Shown: positions 42,703-51,590, counted from the stretch's first letter. The stretch is 64,000 nt of DNA from JAGXTF01 sp044224315 (GCA_044224315.1 JBGAKR010000001.1:682001-746000), one strand, 5' to 3'. Notes: generated from the sequence alone by a model not told the origin. Numbers and translations are program-made.

Positions 42703-43365
42703 TTATTGCCAGTGGTTTTTTATTTTTCTCCATGCCCAGTATTTTAATGTGATATACCCTGCCAAAGCTCCACCCAGATGGGCAAAGTGGCCGATAGGAT
42801 CCCATGAAAATTGTCCAAAACCTCCAATAATATCCAACAGCAGAATGATAGGAATTAATATTTTCGCTTTAATGGGATAGGGAATAAATAAAAAAATTAA
42901 TCTCTCGTTTGGGTAAAAAAACACAAACCCTATGAGTATGCCGTAAATGGCGCCGCTGGCACCCAGGCTGTAGCCATATCCGCTGAATGCCAGATTACCC
43001 TGATGATAGGGAAACAAAGTGCCTGTGGCATCAAAAACCAAATATCCGATGCTGATAAAATGCAATAAAATGGCACCGGCTGCACTGATGAAAAACAGGT
43101 ATAAAAACTTTTTGGTACCCAACCGCTGTTCTAAAATAGTGCCGAAAGAAAACAGGGCTACTGCATTGAACAACAGGTGCCAGAAATTTGCATGACAAAA
43201 AATTTGGGTAACTAGCTGCCATACCCTAAAGTTAGGACTATCTGGGTAATACAGGTATAATTGCTCTACATGAAAACCAATATTGGGCAAACCCAATTGG
43301 GCAAGAAAAAACAAGCCTATCAGAATAAGCAGGTTTCTAAGTCCGGGTGGTAAGTTCTGCAGCAT
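42703..43365 (-). CDS. Rhomboid intramembrane serine protease (first of a tandem pair)
   Basis: This is a 220-residue core rhomboid without an extra domain: FCHANFWHLLFNAVALFSFG (helix 2 motif), catalytic S137 in SLGASGAIYG and H196 in HFAHLGGALAGY. Its ATG shares a base with the mutL stop (TGATG), so it is translationally coupled to mutL. It differs from the second rhomboid enough that the two are old paralogues and not a recent duplication. Substrates are unknown. Confidence 0.95.
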   Translation of the reverse strand: MLQNLPPGLRNLLILIGLFFLAQLGLPNIGFHVEQLYLYYPDSPNFRVWQLVTQIFCHANFWHLLFNAVALFSFGTILEQRLGTKKFLYLFFISAAGAILLHFISIGYLVFDATGTLFPYHQGNLAFSGYGYSLGASGAIYGILIGFVFFYPNERLIFLFIPYPIKAKILIPIILLLDIIGGFGQFSWDPIGHFAHLGGALAGYITLKYWAWRKIKNHWQ

Positions 43366-45209
43366 CAGTTTCGTTTTTGCTTTCGGAATATATCATACAA
43401 CAATTCCATACCAATTTTAATCATCACGGGTTTGCTGTCAAATGTAAAGTGTTTTTCCGGATGTTCGAACAAACCTTCAACCAGTGAACGCTGCATGGCT
43501 GGGTCGAGACGGGTTCCAACCGGCACTGCAGTTTGTCTGGCAAGGGATAATGCCAAACTGTCGTGTTTTTTTAATTTCAACTCTCCCTGGGTCATTTCGT
43601 AATCCTCAATCATGCGTTCGAGTACCTTGGCTTCATCAGATCGGTTCAATTCCGGGGGCAATCCGTTAATAATAACTGCATTTCCACCAAAATGACTGAT
43701 ATCGAAGCCCAAGGCTCTGAAATCGTCGAGTAATTCAAGTAAGGTTTGCAACCGGGCCGGATTTAATTCGGCAGTGCGCGGAAAAAGCAGTTGCTGGCAA
43801 GCCCCTTTATGGGTTTCAAGGTAAGCCCTGAATTGGGTATACAGTATTTTTTCATGTGCTAGATGCGGATCTACAATATACAGCTCCTCATTGATCCGAG
43901 CCACTATGTATTGATTGCCCAATTGAAACACCTCCTTTACCTCCGGCACCAATTCTTTTGGATTAAATGGGCTGGTCTCTGCCTCGTTTCCCGGCCATTT
44001 TACCCCACCCAAATCAGCATCCACCGGACCTAAAATTTTAGTCCAATCCTGTTTTTTCTGGTATTGCGATGAATGCCCTTCGGCAAAGGGATTATACTGC
44101 GGAGTTTTAATTTCGTGGTTGTTGTAATTGTGATTGACTACGTGGCTTCGGTCTTGCGAACTGAGGTCGGGTTTCAGAAAATCTTCTAGCCCGCCGGTGC
44201 CAAATAATTCCATATCGGGCTGCATTATATGGCTACCCAAGGTTTTGCGCACTGCGGCTTTTATGATATTGTAAATGTGGCGGTCGTCCTCAAATTTAAC
44301 CTCTGTTTTTGTGGGGTGAACATTCACGTCTACTTTGGACGGGTCGATATGCAGATGCAGCACAAATAATGGGTAGCTGTTCTCCTCTGCCAGGCCTTCA
44401 AATGCGCCTTGAACTGCGTGGTTAAAATAGGGGCTGCGAATAAAGCGGCTGTTTACAAAAAAGTATTGGTCGCCTTTGGTTTTGCGGGCTGCCTCGGGCA
44501 TACCCACATATCCTTGAATCCCTACAATCTCGGTTTCTTCCCTTACTTCGAGCAGGGGTTTATTTACCCCTAAAACATCCTTAATGCGTTGCTCCAGATC
44601 GGCGGGTTTAAGGTCGAATGTTTCGCTGCCGTTGTTATACATTTCAAACGCAACCCCCGGATGCGCCAGGGCTTGACGCTGAAATTCCTCCATGATATGG
44701 CGGGTTTCTACGGAAATGGATTTCAAAAAATTGCGCCGGGCCGGAATATTAAAAAAAAGGTTTTTTATGCTTATCGAAGTTCCAACCGGGGCCGTAACCA
44801 GGTTTTGCTCCATTACCTTGCTTCCCTCAATGCGGATATAGGTGGCAGCATCGTCTTCGTGCCGGCGGGTTTTCATTTCAACCTGGGCTACCGCAGCAAT
44901 ACTGGCAAGCGCCTCACCCCTGAAACCAAAGGTTTGCAATGCATAAATATCGTGTGCGGTATTGATTTTAGAAGTTGCATGGCGTTCCCAACACATGCGG
45001 GCATCGGTTTCGCTCATACCCCCACCGTTGTCAATTACCTGCATTAGGGTAATGCCCCCGTCTTTAATTAGCAGCTTAATATGCGTAGAACCCGCATCGA
45101 GAGAGTTTTCCAACAACTCTTTTACAGCGCTGGCAGGCCTTTGCACCACTTCACCCGCTGCAATCTGATTGGCTACTGAATCTGGTAAAAGTTTGATTAT
45201 ATCCGACAC
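43365..45209 (-). CDS. mutL: DNA mismatch repair protein MutL
   Basis: This is a 614-residue protein. The N-terminal GHKL ATPase has IAAGEVVQRPASAVKELLENSLDAGS, IDNGGGM, TFGFRGEALASI and PVGTSISIKNLFFNIPARRNFL. A linker at 335-425 leads to the C-terminal dimerisation domain. There the metal-binding endonuclease motif DQHAxxExxxxE is replaced by DPHLAHEKILYT and no CPHGRP box is seen, so this MutL probably lacks nuclease activity. The start is GTG 45209, which follows a -7 box by 7 nt. No ATG lies nearby in frame. The two rhomboids are coupled downstream. Confidence 0.96.
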   Translation of the reverse strand: MSDIIKLLPDSVANQIAAGEVVQRPASAVKELLENSLDAGSTHIKLLIKDGGITLMQVIDNGGGMSETDARMCWERHATSKINTAHDIYALQTFGFRGEALASIAAVAQVEMKTRRHEDDAATYIRIEGSKVMEQNLVTAPVGTSISIKNLFFNIPARRNFLKSISVETRHIMEEFQRQALAHPGVAFEMYNNGSETFDLKPADLEQRIKDVLGVNKPLLEVREETEIVGIQGYVGMPEAARKTKGDQYFFVNSRFIRSPYFNHAVQGAFEGLAEENSYPLFVLHLHIDPSKVDVNVHPTKTEVKFEDDRHIYNIIKAAVRKTLGSHIMQPDMELFGTGGLEDFLKPDLSSQDRSHVVNHNYNNHEIKTPQYNPFAEGHSSQYQKKQDWTKILGPVDADLGGVKWPGNEAETSPFNPKELVPEVKEVFQLGNQYIVARINEELYIVDPHLAHEKILYTQFRAYLETHKGACQQLLFPRTAELNPARLQTLLELLDDFRALGFDISHFGGNAVIINGLPPELNRSDEAKVLERMIEDYEMTQGELKLKKHDSLALSLARQTAVPVGTRLDPAMQRSLVEGLFEHPEKHFTFDSKPVMIKIGMELLYDIFRKQKRN

Positions 45210-45216
45210 GCCTCCA

Positions 45217-45224
45217 CAAATTTA
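45217..45224 (-). promoter_or_regulatory. -7 promoter box of mutL
   Basis: The minus strand reads TAAATTTG (TAnnTTTG), ending 7 nt before GTG 45209. The 7 nt contain GGAGG. Confidence 0.55.
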
Positions 45225-45248
45225 CCTAATTATTCCTCGCCCTAAAAA

Positions 45249-46103
45249 TTACTTCTTTCGATAAATGGAAGCGCACCACTGCCCCAGCGTTTTGCTCTCA
45301 ATAAATTCCAATCCTTTCTGCTGGCAATTTTCTGAAATCACATCCAAATCAGTAGGGTAAAATCCGCTTAAAAATAATAGCCCACCTGCATTCATAGATT
45401 TTGCATACGTTTCAGTATCCTGCAACAATACCTGCCGGTGAATATTGGCCAGAATTATGTGGTACATTTTATTTTCTGAGAAGTCAAAAAACGAGGCGTC
45501 GTTGTGAAATGCGGCTATTTTTTTACAGTGATTAATTTCAGCATTTTCGGCAATATTTTCTGCCGACCAATCTTCAATATCCACTGCATCCACATGATCA
45601 GCAACCAGCATTTCGGCTGCAATGGCAAGCACACCTGTACCAGCTCCCATGTCCATTACCCTTGCATTTTTAAATGCAGTTTCGTGTTCCAACATCAGGG
45701 TAATCATCAGCTGAGTAGTGGCATGATGACCGGTACCAAAACTCATTTTAGGCTGTATCACAATTTCGTGCTCAATCCCTTGCGTAGCCGGGTGAAATGC
45801 GGCACGAATATGAATTTTATTGCCAATGGTTACAGGTTCGAAATAATTTTTCTCCCACAATTCATTCCAGTTTTCTTTGGGAATAATACGGGTAGTTATT
45901 TCGCCTTCAACAAAGGGTGCAAGGGTTTCCTTCAGTGTTTCAAAATCACCATCGAAATTTACTTCTGCCCCTACGGCTTTTACAATTCCATCGGTAAATT
46001 CAAAAACATCAAAAGGATATTCACTCAAAAATGCAGTAATTATATCCGCATTTTCTTCAGCAGGGGCAGCAGCTTTGGCCGATAATTCTAAAAAGTTTCC
46101 CAA
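45249..46103 (-). CDS. prmA: Ribosomal protein L11 methyltransferase
   Basis: This is a 284-residue SAM-dependent enzyme. The N-terminal L11-binding half (FDVFEFTDGIVKAVG, KENWNELWEKNYFEPVTIGNKIHIRAAFHP) is followed by the catalytic half with FGTGHHATTQLMI, motif I VMDMGAGTGVLAIAAEML and LANIHRQVLLQD. It trimethylates L11 in the cytoplasm. No ATG is available at the 5' end, and TTG 46103, 4 nt after the stop of the preceding lipoprotein gene, is the best start. It is likely co-transcribed with that lipoprotein. Confidence 0.95.
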   Translation of the reverse strand: MGNFLELSAKAAAPAEENADIITAFLSEYPFDVFEFTDGIVKAVGAEVNFDGDFETLKETLAPFVEGEITTRIIPKENWNELWEKNYFEPVTIGNKIHIRAAFHPATQGIEHEIVIQPKMSFGTGHHATTQLMITLMLEHETAFKNARVMDMGAGTGVLAIAAEMLVADHVDAVDIEDWSAENIAENAEINHCKKIAAFHNDASFFDFSENKMYHIILANIHRQVLLQDTETYAKSMNAGGLLFLSGFYPTDLDVISENCQQKGLEFIESKTLGQWCASIYRKK

Positions 46104-46107
46104 TGCG

Positions 46108-47283
46108 TTATTTTTTTACAGCCGATTGCAGATTGCATTCATGAAACTCGGCATTATACCCAATCATAAACGGCAATTTGGCAGGCTTTGCCTCCTCGTA
46201 TGCCTTCTTTAAATCGGGTTGAAAACGCCCCGCAAATAATTTTATCGTGCGGGTATATTCTCCCAGCAATGTAACATTGAAACCATTGTCCACCATGAAT
46301 TTATAGGGCAATCCCGAATCATCCTGCATGAGTCTTACAGTATGCGTTTTAACATAATTGCGTATGGTAGAAAAATATTCTTCGTGCATTAAATAGCTGG
46401 CCGCTTTAAAAAATGTAACCACTTTTTTGCGTTTTTCTAAATAGCCCATCAGTCCGGTATGGCCTTTCAGATAAGCATCGCTGGCGTCGTAGCTGATATA
46501 AATAAGCTCTTTTACAACTCCATTTTTTTCGGTACTGAAACCAATTTTATAGGCAGTACGTTTCAGATTTTTTTCAGGTTTGGCCCCATCGGCAATTTCG
46601 GTTTCATTGCCATCTTTGTCCAGGTTAAAATGGCTGATATAATGAATGTTGTAACCAAAACGCGCCATATAGAATAAAACGGTATGAATGGTTCCATTCA
46701 GCGGGCCGCGGTTAAAATCATTGGCCATACTTTTGGTACGAAAGAAACCCAGGCGATGCGGAAAAAACATGGTATGTTCTAAATTCGAATAATACTGTAT
46801 GAGGGTAGAATCGGCCACATTTTCGGGGTTGAAAATGCTTCCGCCAGGCTCTAATCCAAGCATAATTATCGTATCTTGTTTGGGAAAAAATAAATTGGCA
46901 TAATAAAAATCTCCTCCAGCAAAAGGATAGAAAAGTGTATTGGGTTCAGCATTTACATTCTTTGGATTTTCTTTCACCCAGGCTGCAATTCTGCCGCCAA
47001 TTCTTTCGTCCAGAATTTTCCATTTATCATCTGTGTTTTTAGCAAAATTTTGCCATATTTTTTCCCCGGTAGCAGGCAATGCATTTTCACCCTCCATACC
47101 TGAAATAAACCTTGCGAATGCACTTAATTCGGCATTTACAGGGGTAGTGTTTTTGGCAACTGTATCTTTTAATTCAGAAACGGATTTTTTTGTTCCTGTC
47201 GTATCCGTTTTTTGATGATTGTTTCCCTGACCTCCACAGGCCATCAGAATAATGAGTACCGGAATAATTGCTCTGTGCAACAT
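46108..47283 (-). CDS. Hypothetical lipoprotein, about 390 residues
   Basis: This protein has a lipoprotein signal (LIILMACGG, Cys16), then a Lys/Thr/Asp-rich linker to about residue 50 and a soluble mixed alpha/beta domain (RFISGMEGENALPATGEKIWQNFAKNTDDKW, LFYPFAGGDFYYANLFFPKQDTIIMLGLEPGG, TMFFPHRLGFFRTKSMANDFNRGPLNGTIHTVLFYMARFGYNI). I do not recognise a characterised family, although the conserved-looking aromatic and Gly motifs suggest a single enzymatic or binding domain. It precedes prmA by 4 nt. It has its own promoter. Confidence 0.75.
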   Translation of the reverse strand: MLHRAIIPVLIILMACGGQGNNHQKTDTTGTKKSVSELKDTVAKNTTPVNAELSAFARFISGMEGENALPATGEKIWQNFAKNTDDKWKILDERIGGRIAAWVKENPKNVNAEPNTLFYPFAGGDFYYANLFFPKQDTIIMLGLEPGGSIFNPENVADSTLIQYYSNLEHTMFFPHRLGFFRTKSMANDFNRGPLNGTIHTVLFYMARFGYNIHYISHFNLDKDGNETEIADGAKPEKNLKRTAYKIGFSTEKNGVVKELIYISYDASDAYLKGHTGLMGYLEKRKKVVTFFKAASYLMHEEYFSTIRNYVKTHTVRLMQDDSGLPYKFMVDNGFNVTLLGEYTRTIKLFAGRFQPDLKKAYEEAKPAKLPFMIGYNAEFHECNLQSAVKK

Positions 47284-47296
47284 AGAAATGAAGCAG

Positions 47297-47304
47297 CAAA
47301 ATTA
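47297..47304 (-). promoter_or_regulatory. -7 promoter box of the 46108-47283 lipoprotein gene
   Basis: The minus strand reads TAATTTTG (TAnnTTTG), 13 nt before ATG 47283. Confidence 0.45.
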
Positions 47305-47326
47305 ATGGTATTTTAAAAGAACCCCA

Positions 47327-48175
47327 TCAATGCGATTCAAAAAACAGCCAAATGGCCGGTAATTCGCTTCTCCAATAAGCAAATGTATGGGCTGCAGCAG
47401 GGTCAACGTGTAATTTGATCATCTCCGACCCGGCAAGTCCTGGCTGTTTTGATAGGGCCTTTCCAAAAGCCAGTGTTTGTGCTACCGGCACCACTTTGTC
47501 TAAAGCGCCATGACCCAAATACAGCGGGGTAGTCCAGGTATGGGATTTAAGGTATTCCTCGGGATTGTCGATTTCGGTCCAGCGCTTGCGATACTGGGTT
47601 ATAGGTCCGTAAACAAGGCTGCACAGTGGGTCGTTGGGCAGGCTTAGTTGATTGTAATCGCCACTTAGGGCCGCAGCAGCAGCAAAAAAATGGGGACGTT
47701 TTTCACAGATTTGCGCTACCCCTCTTGCACCTGTACTTAGCCCAAGAACATAATTTTTTTTATTGAATAATCCACATGAATCTTGCAGAAATTCCAATGC
47801 AGAATCCAACCATAACAAGGTAGGATATTTACTTAAATCGCTACGTGTTTGAGCAAAATACTTTGTTGCATAAATACTTTGACCCATTTGTGGGGCAATA
47901 ATTCGATAGCCTTTTCCAAGCGCAGTTTTGCACACATCTGTACTATCGCACCATTTGGTATTGGAAAAATTCCACCCCGGTAATAATAACAAATCGCCTT
48001 TTACATCTACCGTATCGGAAGGGTACTGGACCCAAATTTCGTTTCCCCTGAAAATATGTTTGGTGGGTTTCTGAATTTCTGCTTTGGCCGCCGCGGAAGT
48101 TGCCGGTGCCGGTGCCTTGCCAGCGCAGGATAAAAATACCAGGGCCATTAAATATGAAATTCTTTGCATGTGCAT
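47327..48175 (-). CDS. Alpha/beta-hydrolase lipoprotein
   Basis: This is a 282-residue protein with lipobox VFLSCAG (Cys17). The hydrolase fold has DLLLLPGWNFSNTKW near 62-76, a nucleophile elbow of the form GLSTGARG (Ser in G-x-S-x-G) and a C-terminal histidine in DPAAAHTFAYW. An acidic residue in LGHGALDKVV completes a plausible triad. It is probably an esterase-like enzyme on the periplasmic face. ATG 48175 directly follows the SRAP stop (TAAATG), implying coupling. ATG 48169 is an alternative. Confidence 0.85.
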   Translation of the reverse strand: MHMQRISYLMALVFLSCAGKAPAPATSAAAKAEIQKPTKHIFRGNEIWVQYPSDTVDVKGDLLLLPGWNFSNTKWCDSTDVCKTALGKGYRIIAPQMGQSIYATKYFAQTRSDLSKYPTLLWLDSALEFLQDSCGLFNKKNYVLGLSTGARGVAQICEKRPHFFAAAAALSGDYNQLSLPNDPLCSLVYGPITQYRKRWTEIDNPEEYLKSHTWTTPLYLGHGALDKVVPVAQTLAFGKALSKQPGLAGSEMIKLHVDPAAAHTFAYWRSELPAIWLFFESH

Positions 48176-48898
48176 TTAAAACAGCAAGTTTTGTTCCAAC
48201 TCGGCATACACAAATTTTTCCTGCACCAGGGGTATGTTTCGGTCATTACGCGGATTGCTTACCATAGCACCGATTGTATGGGCTTGCATTTCGGCATCAG
48301 CAAAGGGTTTTACCAACTTCAGGGCATCCTCGGCTGTTCCGCGCAACCAGGTATCTGCATCTTCTGGCGCAAGAATGAATGGCATTCTTTTTTTCAGGTT
48401 GTGGATTATGCTTAGCAATTCGTTTGCCTCTGAGGTAACTATGCTAAACGTTTGAAGCTCTTCCCCGGTTTCGCGGTTGGTCCAGTTTTCGGAAATTCCG
48501 GCAAACAGAAAAAACGCCTCGGTTTTAGGGTAAATGTAATAGGGGTATTTTTTCTTATTCACTTCGCGCCATTCGTAAAAACCCGCCGCCGGAATCAAAC
48601 AGCGTCCGTTTTTAAATGCATTTCTAAACATGGGTTTTTCAGCCACAGTTTCGCCTTTGGCATTCAGAGATAATTTTCTCAATTCATGTGCCTGGGCCTC
48701 ATCCTTTGCCCACTGCGGTATTAAGCCCCATTGTTTGTATATACAAATATTTTTTTCGCCACTTGCAATAATGGTAGGCAATAGAGGATAAGTAAAAGCA
48801 GAAAAAAAGAAACCCGATGCCGGAAGTACAATTTCTTCCAACTGCAACCGGCTTTTCATGGCTTCGGCATTGAAATTTACCGAGTAGGAAAAACACAT
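48176..48898 (-). CDS. SRAP/HMCES-family abasic-site protein
   Basis: This is a 240-residue SOS response-associated peptidase (YedK/HMCES) that forms a covalent link to abasic sites in single-stranded DNA. The essential nucleophile Cys2 fixes the start at ATG 48898 (MCFSYS), because an upstream start would bury the cysteine. Other family motifs are present: FRNAFKNGRCLIPAAGFYEWRE (with the catalytic Glu), IVTSEANELLSIIHNLKKRMPFIL (catalytic His, RMP) and WL. It is the first gene of the SRAP/hydrolase pair. An exact palindrome copy lies inside at 48733. Confidence 0.95.
   Translation of the reverse strand: MCFSYSVNFNAEAMKSRLQLEEIVLPASGFFFSAFTYPLLPTIIASGEKNICIYKQWGLIPQWAKDEAQAHELRKLSLNAKGETVAEKPMFRNAFKNGRCLIPAAGFYEWREVNKKKYPYYIYPKTEAFFLFAGISENWTNRETGEELQTFSIVTSEANELLSIIHNLKKRMPFILAPEDADTWLRGTAEDALKLVKPFADAEMQAHTIGAMVSNPRNDRNIPLVQEKFVYAELEQNLLF
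48733..48748. repeat. Dispersed palindrome, near-exact copy inside the SRAP gene
   Basis: GTTTGTATATACAAAT. On the coding (minus) strand it encodes part of NICIYKQ. Confidence 0.65.
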
Positions 48899-48972
48899 AC
48901 GCAAGTTTACAACATACTTTTTACAGGTAAAACAGGCATGCACGAAATTCGTAGAATGCAAGGCGTGGATAG

Positions 48973-48980
48973 TATCTTTG
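48973..48980 (+). promoter_or_regulatory. -7 promoter box of the lysine/alanine-dehydrogenase-like gene
   Basis: TATCTTTG matches TAnnTTTG and ends 5 nt before ATG 48986, supporting that ATG over the in-frame ATGs at 48938 and 48956. Confidence 0.5.
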
Positions 48981-48985
48981 AACCG

Positions 48986-50182
48986 ATGAAACTGGGCATT
49001 CTGAAGGAACGTAAAAACCCCGCAGACGTTCGTGTAGCGCTAACTCCCGTGCAATGTGTGGCATTAAAAAACAGGTATCCGCAGGTAGAGATTTTTGTGG
49101 AAAGTTGCGATACCCGCTGCTATAGTGATGAAGAATATTCAGCCGCTGGAATTCCCGTAGTTACCGATATTTCTGGCTGTGATACTTTATTGGGAATTAA
49201 AGAAATTCCAAAAGAATTTTTATTGCCAGAAAAAACTTATTTTTTCTTTAGCCATACCATAAAAAAACAGCCCTACAACAGGGGTATGATGCAAGAGATT
49301 GTGCGCAAAAAAATCCGTTTGATTGATTATGAAACCCTGCAATGGGAAAACGGTCAACGGGTATTAGGTTTCGGCCGATTTGCCGGCATTGTGGGCGCTT
49401 ATAACGGCTTGCTTACTTATGGCCGTAAAATGGGCACTTTTAGTTTAAAACCAGCCTGGCAATGCGAGGATTACCGCGAGTTGCTTATGCATGCCTCGGC
49501 CGTGGATATTGGCAATATTAAAATGGTGCTGACAGGCGGTGGCCGGGTGGCCAATGGCGCTTTGGATTTCCTGCGCAATCTGCGTATCCGTGAAGTAACA
49601 CCTTACCAATTCATTCACAGAGCCTACGACGAGCCCGTTTTTGTACATTTAAACAGCCCTGAAATTTACAGGCACCGCGAAGGAAAACCATGGGATACCC
49701 ATTATTTTTATGCCCATCACAATGAGTATGAAAGCAGTTTTCGCGACTTTATTTCGCATACCGATTTATTGATGAATGGTATTTTCTGGACCGCAGATTT
49801 GCCACCCCTTTTCCAAAAAGAGGATACTGCTTCAAACGATTTTTTAATCAAAGTCATAGCAGATATCAGTTGCGATGTAGATGGCAGTGTGCCCATTACC
49901 TATAAAGCCACCACCATTGCCGACCCTGTAATAGGCTGGAGTCGTGTATTACAAGCTCCCTGCGAACCTTACACCGAAAATAGCATAGATATTATGGCTG
50001 TAGGAAATTTACCCAATGAGCTGCCATGCGATGCAAGTGAAGAATTTGGTGAGAATTTACTGCACTATGTAATCCCGGAATTGCTGAAAGAAAATAGCCG
50101 TATGATTGCCGATGCAACTCTTACTGTGGAAGGAAAGCTTACAAACAAATACGCCTATTTAAGCGATTATATTGCAGAATAA
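48986..50182 (+). CDS. NAD(P)-dependent dehydrogenase of the alanine/saccharopine (lysine-forming) dehydrogenase family
   Basis: This is a 398-residue enzyme. Its N-terminal domain (MKLGILKERKNPADVRVALTPVQC, ESCDTRCYSDEEYSAAGI, TLLGIKEIP, YFFFSHTIKKQPYN) has the alanine dehydrogenase/PNT layout, with the Arg and Lys that bind the substrate carboxyl group. The Rossmann part has IKMVLTGGGRVANGALDFL (GxGxxA-like). The later DISCDVDGSVPITYKATTIADP matches saccharopine dehydrogenase (NAD+, L-lysine-forming). It therefore probably acts on an amino acid/2-oxo acid pair in lysine or alanine metabolism. No pathway partner adjoins it. It is divergent from SRAP. Confidence 0.85.
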   Translation: MKLGILKERKNPADVRVALTPVQCVALKNRYPQVEIFVESCDTRCYSDEEYSAAGIPVVTDISGCDTLLGIKEIPKEFLLPEKTYFFFSHTIKKQPYNRGMMQEIVRKKIRLIDYETLQWENGQRVLGFGRFAGIVGAYNGLLTYGRKMGTFSLKPAWQCEDYRELLMHASAVDIGNIKMVLTGGGRVANGALDFLRNLRIREVTPYQFIHRAYDEPVFVHLNSPEIYRHREGKPWDTHYFYAHHNEYESSFRDFISHTDLLMNGIFWTADLPPLFQKEDTASNDFLIKVIADISCDVDGSVPITYKATTIADPVIGWSRVLQAPCEPYTENSIDIMAVGNLPNELPCDASEEFGENLLHYVIPELLKENSRMIADATLTVEGKLTNKYAYLSDYIAE

Positions 50183-50185
50183 TTT

Positions 50186-51574
50186 TTAGAATACCTGTAT
50201 TTTTTCGGTATGTGAATTACCCGATTTGTTGGTAACATTTACCAAATAGGTACCGGCTGTAATACCTGATAGATCAAGGGTTAATTTATCACCGGTACAA
50301 TTAATTTGCCTCATTTTCTTTCCGGTTAAATCTAATATTTGAATGATATAATCATCCGATTTATGGGCAACAAATAAGGTAGATTGAAAGGCCGGATTGG
50401 GGTATAAACCAAAGCGGGGCTTTTGATCTGCAACATTTTCCATTCCAGACAGCTCCAGGGGTTCTGTGGGCCAGCAGGTTGCCACCGGATTGGGAAGCAC
50501 ATTGCCTACCTGAAGTTTAATTAATAAATTAGAGACAGTGCGATTATCATAAAAAGTACTGATAATGGCATTGGTATCGCTGGTGCCCCAATAATTATCA
50601 GAAACACTGTAATTGGCTATAGGTGCGGGTAAATTTCCGGTGCATCCCTGAAAATAAAATGTTTTTTTATTGCGGGTAAAATTATTGTGATAAAAGTAAA
50701 TACTATCTTGCTTGTGAGCTTGACATGTGAGATAAGCTGCATAATTGCAGCTATCAAATAAATTATTTATAAAATTAAATTTGCGAAGCGGCTGTGATAA
50801 ATAGGATGCATAAACGGCATAATAAAATCCCTTAAGATAATTACACTCTACATCTGCAGTGCCAGTGCTGCTTTGAAAGTACAAACCATAACCCGAGCTT
50901 GAGGTGTAGGCAGAAATATAATTATTTTTAATTACATTTCGGTAAGCCATATACAGGTACATACAATTTTCTACAGAATTATCTGTAAAATTTAAATATG
51001 AGCTATATGCGTTTATCAGCACCGGATAAATACCCGATTTACTTTTGAATTTAGAATTGGATACATAAAGTTTCAAAGAGTCACTGCTTCCCATTCCGTA
51101 TACCCCGTACACAAAATTATCAATGAGACAATAATCTAATTTTAAATCGCATCCCGAAGTTTGAACGGCATACGATCCGGTAAACGCGCCAAAGGAGAAA
51201 CTCGTATAAATCAATTGATTGCCTTTTCCGGTTTTAGGATTAAAATCAACGGCAGTGGAATTGTACTGCAGGGTAACATTCGAAATGGCAATCATGGAAT
51301 CGGGTTTGCCAAGACATGCAAATCCACCATGAATTTGCAGTGTAATCGTATTAGAAGCACCAGCACCGCCGCGTACTTCAACACCCGGCATCACGGTAAC
51401 ATTGGCCCCACTTAGTATAGCGGTACTTTCTGTAAGCACATACGGACTTTTGTCGATTGTCCATGTTTCGTTTGCGCTAATCACTTTGGGAACCTGGGTA
51501 GTTGCCAACAGGATATTTTTACCAAATACACTGCAAATGATTAGTATGCAAACTATTGAAAACTTTTTTCTCAT
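50186..51574 (-). CDS. Right-handed beta-helix protein with T9SS type A sorting signal
   Basis: This is a 462-residue exported protein. The signal peptide is at residues 1-25 (FSIVCILIICSVFGKNILLA), the middle has repeated short strands (CDLKLDYCLIDNFVYGVYGMG, SSYLNFTDNSVENCMYLYMAYRNVIKNNYIS) of a pectate-lyase/right-handed parallel beta-helix type, and the last about 80 residues (RFGLYPNPAFQSTLFV... DLTGKKMRQINCTGDKLTLDLSGITAGTYLVNVTNKSG) are a T9SS type A CTD. It may bind or cleave an extracellular polysaccharide. No catalytic residues stand out. ATG 51574 is chosen as it follows a -7 box by 8 nt and begins the signal peptide. Confidence 0.9.
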   Translation of the reverse strand: MRKKFSIVCILIICSVFGKNILLATTQVPKVISANETWTIDKSPYVLTESTAILSGANVTVMPGVEVRGGAGASNTITLQIHGGFACLGKPDSMIAISNVTLQYNSTAVDFNPKTGKGNQLIYTSFSFGAFTGSYAVQTSGCDLKLDYCLIDNFVYGVYGMGSSDSLKLYVSNSKFKSKSGIYPVLINAYSSYLNFTDNSVENCMYLYMAYRNVIKNNYISAYTSSSGYGLYFQSSTGTADVECNYLKGFYYAVYASYLSQPLRKFNFINNLFDSCNYAAYLTCQAHKQDSIYFYHNNFTRNKKTFYFQGCTGNLPAPIANYSVSDNYWGTSDTNAIISTFYDNRTVSNLLIKLQVGNVLPNPVATCWPTEPLELSGMENVADQKPRFGLYPNPAFQSTLFVAHKSDDYIIQILDLTGKKMRQINCTGDKLTLDLSGITAGTYLVNVTNKSGNSHTEKIQVF

Positions 51575-51582
51575 GTCAATGG

Positions 51583-51590
51583 CAAATTTA
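51583..51590 (-). promoter_or_regulatory. -7 promoter box of the beta-helix gene
   Basis: The minus strand reads TAAATTTG (TAnnTTTG), ending 8 nt before ATG 51574. Confidence 0.5.
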
